In this document: one piece after another, positions 7,016-11,103 of the stretch
Position numbering within the stretch: the stretch's first letter is position 1
How the letters are laid out: each line of letters starts with the position of its first letter
From: Prevotellamassilia sp.
Lineage (GTDB): Bacteria > Bacteroidota > Bacteroidia > Bacteroidales > Bacteroidaceae
DNA length: 11,103 nucleotides
Direction: 5' to 3'
Assembly: GCA_018383375.1 (NCBI GenBank)
Contig: JAHAWW010000025.1
Span: 1 to 11,103 of the forward strand
The notes under the pieces: generated by a model
Database searches by the model: none
Told to the model about the DNA's origin: nothing
The model's input: the letters and a program-made list of their open reading frames with translations, nothing else
Translations under genes and position numbers: made by a program

Positions 7016-7023
7016 TATATTTG
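7016..7023 (+). promoter_or_regulatory. Promoter-like -7 box before the second 65-bp element
   Basis: TATATTTG fits TAnnTTTG but has no clear TTTG at the -33 distance. It lies 44 bp before the element at 7068-7132, against 46 bp for the box at 325-332 and its element. A transcript from here would meet the terminator hairpin at 7041 almost at once, so the match may be chance in AT-rich DNA. Confidence 0.3.
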
Positions 7024-7040
7024 AGATATAGAAAACAGGG

Positions 7041-7064
7041 GAGGCCTTTTGGCCTCTCTTTTTT
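7041..7064 (+). terminator. Intrinsic terminator after luxS
   Basis: GAGGCC (7041-7046) and GGCCTC (7051-7056) close a TTTT loop and are followed by TCTTTTTT. A G-U and a G-C pair can extend the stem by two. It lies about 80 bp after the luxS stop and probably ends the mtnN-luxS transcript. Confidence 0.8.
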
Positions 7065-7067
7065 GTG

Positions 7068-7132
7068 TTTCAGCGCCTTACGGCGATAAGGATAGTTTTT
7101 GCGGGCCTTATGACTGGAAAAACTCGCCTTAT
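7068..7132 (+). repeat. 65-bp dispersed element, copy 2
   Basis: Gapless match to 379-443 (53 of 65 identical). The conserved complementary pairs are TAAGG/CCTTA (7087-7091/7106-7110) and AGTTTTT/AAAAACT (7094-7100/7118-7124), again interleaved. This copy can also form CCTTA/TAAGG at 7077-7081/7087-7091, which copy 1 cannot. A frame from a TTG at 7049 crosses it, starting inside the terminator loop, which argues against coding. Confidence 0.7.
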
Positions 7133-7380
7133 TCCCGCATAACTTTTCCCTATCAAAAGCCCGTTCGGGCGGGTTTCGGTCAAATTTTGCTCTATTTGGC
7201 GGCCTTTTTGGCGCTTTGGCCTTTTTCGTGAAAACCTTGCAAAAATAATTTTGAAGTTTTGCGTCTCACTTATCCCCCGATTTTGAACAATCGGCAAGCC
7301 ATGTAAAAACAGCCTTGCGCCTCGCGTGCGCGCGTACGTGTTTATTAAATGAGGCGCCAAGCGGAAAAAAGCCGAAAATA
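7133..7380. other. Gene-free spacer with hairpins
   Basis: No credible gene is visible. GCCC-GTTC-GGGC forms a small hairpin at 7159-7170. TAATTTTG (7246-7253) fits a -7 box, with only TTTT at the -33 place. CCGATT/AATCGG (7277-7282/7289-7294) and GCGCCTC/GAGGCGC (7317-7323/7351-7357, plus three more pairs past a bulged C) form hairpins. Positions 7323-7341 alternate pyrimidine and purine without a break. These could belong to a small transcript or be spacer structure. On the minus strand the larger hairpin is followed closely by TTTTT, but there is no minus-strand gene to terminate. Confidence 0.4.
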
Positions 7381-7411
7381 TTTGTCGGTCAATAAAAAAG
7401 TGGTAATTTTG
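7381..7411 (+). promoter_or_regulatory. Promoter of the rplM operon
   Basis: TTTG (7381-7384), a 19-bp spacer and TAATTTTG (7404-7411) match the Bacteroidota promoter consensus fully. The start is expected near 7418, leaving a leader of roughly 130 nt before rplM. Confidence 0.8.
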
Positions 7412-7417
7412 CACGCC

Positions 7418-7550
7418 GATTATTTATCCAAGCAGGCTCTAACCACCTGCAAAAAGGCCTGTTTCAGGGCGTCGAGTTCATTGGCCGGACGCGGCGACCA
7501 CGACGAAGCGGGCCGAAAAGTAGTTACAAAATCAATTAAAAACTAAAAGA
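7418..7550 (+). promoter_or_regulatory. rplM 5' leader, possibly regulatory
   Basis: This long leader contains competing pairings. GCAGG (7432-7436) can pair with CCTGC (7446-7450), or the overlapping CAGGC (7433-7437) can pair with GCCTG (7457-7461). A third option is CCTG-TTT-CAGG (7458-7468). Leaders of ribosomal protein operons often bind one of the encoded proteins (L13 does this in E. coli). Such control here is an inference from length and mutually exclusive pairings only. Confidence 0.35.
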
Positions 7551-8012
7551 GTGGATACTTTAAGCTACAAGACCATTTCAGCCAACAAAGCCACGGTAAA
7601 CAAAGAGTGGGTTGTTGTTGATGCCACCGATCAGGTGCTTGGCCGTCTTTGCACAAAAGTTGCCAAGTTGCTCCGCGGTAAGTACAAACCCAATTTCACC
7701 CCTCACGTAGACTGTGGTGACAATGTGATCATTATTAATGCCGACAAGGTTCAGCTGACCGGCAACAAGTGGAACGACCGCGTGTATTACACCTACACCG
7801 GCTATCCCGGCGGCCAGCGCGAGCACACCCCTGCCAGCATCATGGCAAAGAAAGACGGCGCCGAGCGTCTCGTACGTCGCGTCGTGAAGGGCATGCTCCC
7901 CAAAAACCGTCTGGGCGCCAAGCTCCTTGGTAACCTCTATGTTTACGAAGGTGCTGAGCACAAACACGAGGCCCAAAGCCCCAAGGCCATTGATATTAAT
8001 CAGTATAAATAA
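7551..8012 (+). CDS. rplM: 50S ribosomal protein L13
   Basis: A 153-residue uL13 protein, an early-assembly component of the large subunit. The N-terminal part (YKTISANKATVNKEWVVVDA) is typical of Bacteroidia L13. WVVVDATDQVLGRL (residues 22-35), the basic LRGKYKPNFTPH segment, the YYTYTGYPGG segment with its glycines, and the VKGMLPKNRLGAKLL stretch all match the family. Translation begins at GTG (7551); the frame has no better ATG, and this start gives the expected N-terminus. It opens the translation cluster and is followed by rpsI after 11 bp, the conserved L13-S9 pair. Confidence 0.97.
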   Translation: MDTLSYKTISANKATVNKEWVVVDATDQVLGRLCTKVAKLLRGKYKPNFTPHVDCGDNVIIINADKVQLTGNKWNDRVYYTYTGYPGGQREHTPASIMAKKDGAERLVRRVVKGMLPKNRLGAKLLGNLYVYEGAEHKHEAQSPKAIDINQYK

Positions 8013-8023
8013 GCTAAGCAGAA

Positions 8024-8410
8024 ATGGAAACAATCAACGCATTAGGCCGTAGAAAAAGCTCCGTGGCTCGCATCTTCCTTACTGAAGGTACCGGCAAAAT
8101 TACGATTAACAAGCGCGACATCGCTGACTATTTCCCCTCACCCATTCTGCAGTACGTGGTTAAACAGCCCCTCGCACTGCTCGATGCCACTGAGAAATAT
8201 GATATTAAGGTCAATCTCGACGGTGGTGGTTTCACCGGCCAGAGCCAGGCTCTCCGCCTTGCCATTGCCCGTGCACTCGTCAAGATTAATGCCGACGACA
8301 AAAAGGCTCTCCGCGCCGAAGGCTTCATCACCCGCGACTCTCGTTCTGTAGAACGTAAAAAGCCCGGTCAGCCCAAAGCCCGTCGCCACTTCCAGTTCAG
8401 CAAACGTTAA
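8024..8410 (+). CDS. rpsI: 30S ribosomal protein S9
   Basis: A 128-residue uS9 protein of the small-subunit head. It begins with the family start ALGRRKSSVARIFL (residues 5-18). VNLDGGGFTGQSQALRLAIARAL matches the central region, and ITRDSRSVERKKPGQPKARR precedes the conserved basic end FSKR, whose last Arg reaches the P-site tRNA in known ribosomes. The C-terminus is intact. It is 11 bp downstream of rplM, almost certainly on the same transcript. Confidence 0.97.
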   Translation: METINALGRRKSSVARIFLTEGTGKITINKRDIADYFPSPILQYVVKQPLALLDATEKYDIKVNLDGGGFTGQSQALRLAIARALVKINADDKKALRAEGFITRDSRSVERKKPGQPKARRHFQFSKR

Positions 8411-8437
8411 TATTCGGCTTTATTGCTGCTGGATGAC

Positions 8438-8532
8438 GTTTAGCATCTAAACCGACGCGACTTCATCACCACATCAACACGGTGAACTACCCGTCGGCTG
8501 GTTGGACTGAACAACCCCACCCACATGTGGGG
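8438..8532 (+). promoter_or_regulatory. Structured leader before rpsB
   Basis: Several stems can be read in this 163-bp gap (8411-8573): GTTTAG/CTAAAC (8438-8443/8447-8452) and CCGACG/CGTCGG (8452-8457/8492-8497). Inside the latter lies TCACC/GGTGA (8466-8470/8481-8485). Further on are GGTTG/CAACC (8500-8504/8512-8516) and CCCCAC/GTGGGG (8515-8520/8527-8532). The last two share two bases, so they exclude each other. There is no T-run and no TAnnTTTG box. A ribosomal protein-binding leader controlling rpsB-tsf is plausible but inferred. Confidence 0.5.
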
Positions 8533-8573
8533 CACAACTCAAAAGAACGTAAACGAACAAACAAACACACACA

Positions 8574-9410
8574 ATGTCAAGAACAAACTTTGAGACACTC
8601 CTCGAGGCTGGCTGCCACTTCGGTCACCTCAAACGCAAATGGAACCCCGCCATGGCGCCCTACATCTTTATGGAGCGCAACGGCATCCATATCATCGATC
8701 TTCACAAGACCGTGGCCAAACTCGACGAAGCCGCCGAAGCCCTCAAGCAGGTGGCTAAGTCAGGTCGCAAGATCCTTTTTGTAGCTACTAAAAAACAAGC
8801 CAAAGAAGCCGTAGCCACCAAGGCCGCTTCTGTCAATATGCCCTACGTGGCCGAGCGCTGGCCGGGCGGTATGCTCACCAACTTCCCCACCATCCGCAAG
8901 GCTGTGAAGAAGATGGCCAACATCGACAAGCTCATGAGCGACGGCACCTACTCAAACCTCTCTAAGCGCGAAATCCTCCAGATTTCACGTCAACGTGCCA
9001 AGCTTGAGAAGAACCTCGGCTCTATCGCCGACCTCAACAAGCTCCCCGCCGCCCTCTTCGTCATCGACGTGTGCAAAGAGCACATCGCCGTTAAAGAGGC
9101 CAACCGCTTGGGCATCCCCGTGTTCGGTATCGTAGACACCAACTCAAACCCCGCACCCATCGACTACGTTATCCCTGCCAACGACGACGCTAACAAGAGC
9201 ATCGAACTCATCCTCGATGTTTGCTGCGGCGCCATCGCTGAAGGTCTCGAAGAGCGCAAGGCTGAGAAGGTTGACACTGAAGCTGCCGAGGGCGAAAAAG
9301 CTCCCCGCAAGCGCACCGCCAAGGCTCGCGCCGAGAAAGAAGTTGAGGCTCCTGCCGAAGCTCCCGCCGAGGCTCCCGCTGAAAACGCCGAGGCTCCCGC
9401 TGCCGAATAA
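8574..9410 (+). CDS. rpsB: 30S ribosomal protein S2
   Basis: A 278-residue uS2 protein of the small-subunit body. Family segments in order are LLEAGCHFGH (residues 9-18), WNPAMAPYIF (23-32), KILFVATKKQA (66-76), RWPGGMLTNF (95-104) and GIVDTNSNP (185-193). The ribosomal core ends near residue 225. A tail of about 50 residues follows, basic in the middle (PRKRTAKARAEK) and then an Ala/Pro/Glu-rich run encoded by 12-bp repeats. E. coli S2 is 241 residues, so the tail is extra. The ATG at 8574 gives the standard start (MSRTNFETLL). It lies 163 bp after rpsI, with a structured leader, and 40 bp before tsf, its usual partner. Confidence 0.97.
   Translation: MSRTNFETLLEAGCHFGHLKRKWNPAMAPYIFMERNGIHIIDLHKTVAKLDEAAEALKQVAKSGRKILFVATKKQAKEAVATKAASVNMPYVAERWPGGMLTNFPTIRKAVKKMANIDKLMSDGTYSNLSKREILQISRQRAKLEKNLGSIADLNKLPAALFVIDVCKEHIAVKEANRLGIPVFGIVDTNSNPAPIDYVIPANDDANKSIELILDVCCGAIAEGLEERKAEKVDTEAAEGEKAPRKRTAKARAEKEVEAPAEAPAEAPAENAEAPAAE
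9348..9407 (+). repeat. 12-bp coding repeat in the S2 tail
   Basis: Imperfect GCTCC(C/T)GC(C/T)GA(A/G) units encode the tail residues Ala-Pro-Ala-Glu repeated (259-278), interrupted by an Asn-Ala-Glu insertion. Such tracts tend to vary in copy number between strains; that is general knowledge rather than something visible here. Confidence 0.7.
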
Positions 9411-9450
9411 TCGCAACATTTTTTATTAACCCGTTAATCAAATCACTACC

Positions 9451-10275
9451 ATGGGAGTAGGACTTGAAGATATCAAAAAACTGCGCACAATGACCGGCGC
9501 AGGACTCGGCGACTGCAAAAAAGCCCTCGCTGAGGCTAACGGCGACATCGAAGCCGCCATCGAAATCATCCGTAAGAAAGGACAGGCCGTAGCCGCTAAA
9601 CGTTCTGACCGCGAGGCTTCAGAAGGTGCCGTGCTCTGCAAGGCCGAAAACGGTTTCGGTGCCATCATCGCCTTGAAATGTGAAACCGACTTCGTTGGCA
9701 AAAACGCCGACTTCGTCAAACTGGCTCAAGACATTCTCGACGCCGCCGTGGCCAACAAATGCAAAACCCTTGACGAGGTGAAAAACCTCCCGATGGGCAA
9801 CGGCACCGTGGCCGACGCCGTGACCGACCGCAGCGGTATCACCGGCGAAAAGATGGAACTCGACGGCTATCTCACCATCGAGAGCGACAATATCTCTTGC
9901 TACAACCACCAGGGCAAAAACATGCTCTGCACTATGGTTGCACTCAACAAGAGCGTTGACCCTGCCTACGGTCACGCCGTAGCCATGCAGGTGGCCGCCA
10001 TGAACCCTGTTTCACTCTGCGAGCAGGACGTTCCTGAAAAAATTCGCCAGGAAGAATACGAAATCGCAGCCGACAAGGCACGCCAGGAAGGTAAGCCCGA
10101 AAATATGATCGAACGCATCGCCCAAGGCCGTATGCAGAAGTTCTATAAAGAAGCCTGCCTCCTGAACCAGGAATTCATTCAAGACAGCAAACTCTCTGTT
10201 GCCGCCTACCTCAAGCAGGCCGACAAAGAGTGCACCGTGACCGCCTTCAAGCGTTTCACGCTCCGCGCTGAATAA
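9451..10275 (+). CDS. tsf: Elongation factor Ts
   Basis: A 274-residue guanine nucleotide exchange factor that recharges EF-Tu. The N-terminal UBA-like domain (residues 4-50) carries LRTMTGAGLGDCKKAL and the family signature IIRKKGQAVAAKR. The core has KCETDFVGKNADF (76-88), whose TDFV segment contacts EF-Tu's nucleotide site in known structures. The second core half includes GHAVAMQVAAMNP, and the C-terminal part ends QADKECTVTAFKRF. It is similar in length to the E. coli protein (283). It is translated from the ATG at 9451, 40 bp after rpsB, and is the last gene of the cluster. Confidence 0.96.
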   Translation: MGVGLEDIKKLRTMTGAGLGDCKKALAEANGDIEAAIEIIRKKGQAVAAKRSDREASEGAVLCKAENGFGAIIALKCETDFVGKNADFVKLAQDILDAAVANKCKTLDEVKNLPMGNGTVADAVTDRSGITGEKMELDGYLTIESDNISCYNHQGKNMLCTMVALNKSVDPAYGHAVAMQVAAMNPVSLCEQDVPEKIRQEEYEIAADKARQEGKPENMIERIAQGRMQKFYKEACLLNQEFIQDSKLSVAAYLKQADKECTVTAFKRFTLRAE

Positions 10276-10283
10276 TGACAACC

Positions 10284-10298
10284 TGCTGAATTTCAGCA
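10284..10298 (+). other. Small hairpin just after tsf
   Basis: TGCTGA and TCAGCA form a 6-bp stem around ATT, starting 8 bp after the tsf stop codon. It has no T-run of its own and may protect the 3' end of the message or be incidental. Confidence 0.35.
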
Positions 10299-10305
10299 AC
10301 AATAA

Positions 10306-10339
10306 CCGCTCCCCTTATTTCGGGAGCGGCTTTTGTTTT
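10306..10339 (+). terminator. Intrinsic terminator of the rplM-tsf cluster
   Basis: CCGCTCCC (10306-10313) pairs perfectly with GGGAGCGG (10322-10329) around an 8-nt loop and is followed by CTTTTGTTTT. This is a GC-rich stem with a T tail about 30 bp after the tsf stop. Confidence 0.92.
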
Positions 10340-10462
10340 CCTATGTTTCTTATTGAGTCATCAAGACTTCACTGCGATAAGGCAAAGCGCGGCTTATGGC
10401 ATCCAGTTCAAAGACGTCCGCCTTTTCGCCCCACCACACAACCACACAAATCAATCATTCTT

Positions 10463-11103
10463 ATGGGAGGTTTCTTCGGCACGATAAGTCGTGAAAGTTG
10501 CGTGGCCGACCTGTTTTACGGCACCGACTACAACAGCCACCTTGGAACACGTCGCGGCGGTATGGCGGCTTACCGACAAGACGACAAAGCATTTGTCCGC
10601 TCCATCCACAATCTGGAGAGCTCGTATTTCCGCACCAAGTTTGAGCCCGTCCTCGGACGCTTTGAAGGCTGCACCGCCGGAGTGGGCATCATCAGCGACA
10701 CAGACGCTCAGCCATTGGTCATCAACTCACACCTCGGCCGCTTTGCCATCGTCACGGTGGCCAAGATTGTCAACATCGAAGAGATTGAGCAGCAGTTGCT
10801 TAAAGACAAGATGCACTTTGCCGAACTCTCGTCGGGCAAGACCAATCAGACCGAACTCGTCGCCCTGTTGCTCATCCAAGGCAACTCGTTTGTCGAAGGC
10901 ATCGAAAACGTCTTCCGTCACATCAAAGGCTCCTGTTCTATGCTCTTGCTCACCGAAGACGGCATCATCGCCGCCCGAGACAAGTGGGGGCGCACGCCTA
11001 TCGTCGTCGGAAGCAAAGACGGCGCTTTTGCCGCCACATCGGAGTCGACAGCCTTTGCCAATCTCGGTTATGCCATAGACCGCTACATCGGTCCCGGCGA
11101 GAT
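10463..11103 (+). CDS. PurF-like amidophosphoribosyltransferase family protein (partial)
   Basis: The first 213 residues of a protein that runs off the right edge; only the Ntn-type glutamine amidotransferase domain is present. GSCSMLLLTEDGIIAARDKWGRTPIVVG and the later TSES correspond to conserved PurF segments (GAYALVAM..., RDPNGIRPLVLG, SES). However, the protein begins MGGFFGTIS, where active enzymes have Cys at the mature N-terminus (CGIFG type). The loop that normally holds Asn-Gly for the oxyanion hole reads VTVAKIVN. Glutaminase activity is therefore doubtful. I recall Bacteroidetes homologues with the same MGGFFGTIS start, annotated as amidophosphoribosyltransferase. The phosphoribosyltransferase domain, if any, lies outside the window. 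The ATG at 10463 is the first plausible start; I found no clear promoter between the tsf terminator and it. Confidence 0.85.
   Translation, partial: MGGFFGTISRESCVADLFYGTDYNSHLGTRRGGMAAYRQDDKAFVRSIHNLESSYFRTKFEPVLGRFEGCTAGVGIISDTDAQPLVINSHLGRFAIVTVAKIVNIEEIEQQLLKDKMHFAELSSGKTNQTELVALLLIQGNSFVEGIENVFRHIKGSCSMLLLTEDGIIAARDKWGRTPIVVGSKDGAFAATSESTAFANLGYAIDRYIGPGE

Noticed and set aside
7049..7231. 60-codon frame across the second 65-bp element
   Set aside because: It starts at a TTG inside the loop of the luxS terminator. The matching part is limited to the DNA repeat, and the rest is low-complexity.
9425..9438. Palindrome ATTAACCCGTTAAT before tsf as a regulatory site
   Set aside because: Only a 5-bp AT-rich stem with a 4-nt loop in a 40-bp gap between cotranscribed genes; too weak to support a role.
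10377..10399. ATAAG/CTTAT inverted repeat before the PurF-like gene as an operator
   Set aside because: Short, imperfect, and no known Bacteroidota purine operator matches; it could be chance.

Overview
The window looks like a chromosomal stretch of a Bacteroidota genome, most likely Prevotella or a close relative. This rests on three things: the proteins resemble Bacteroidia orthologues; the best promoters fit the Bacteroidota pattern TTTG-N19-TAnnTTTG (5694-5724 and 7381-7411); and genes start without clear Shine-Dalgarno sequences. The genus is an inference from memory, since no search was possible.

Layout. Positions 1-795 carry no convincing gene. They hold two clusters of an 80-87 bp intergenic repeat in opposite orientations (1-233 and 603-768). 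Between them lies a promoter-like box, a hairpin and a 65-bp element (379-443) that recurs at 7068-7132. Positions 796-3796 are a likely plus-strand operon: an RsmF-type 16S rRNA m5C methyltransferase, PrmA (ribosomal protein L11 methyltransferase) and an unrecognised exported protein. A strong terminator hairpin (3811-3860) separates it from the convergent SulP-STAS anion transporter gene (5589-3883, minus). A divergent promoter region (about 5590-5766) separates sulP from the pfs (mtnN)-luxS pair (5767-6962). Those two enzymes act in sequence: S-adenosylhomocysteine to S-ribosylhomocysteine to homocysteine plus the AI-2 precursor DPD. A terminator follows luxS. The gene-free stretch 6963-7550 holds the second copy of the 65-bp element, further hairpins and the promoter of the translation cluster rplM-rpsI-rpsB-tsf (7551-10275), which ends in an intrinsic terminator at 10306-10339. 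The right edge holds the 5' part of a PurF-like gene that begins Met-Gly-Gly where active glutamine amidotransferases have the nucleophilic Cys.

Most of the coding content is ordinary housekeeping. I see no CRISPR array, phage, toxin-antitoxin, transposase, tRNA or rRNA. The points most worth a second look are the paired 65-bp elements with interleaved (pseudoknot-like) complementary segments and a shared upstream architecture, the inverted repeat clusters (one of which seems to supply the rsmF promoter), the well-structured leader before rpsB, and the PurF-like protein lacking its glutaminase nucleophile.
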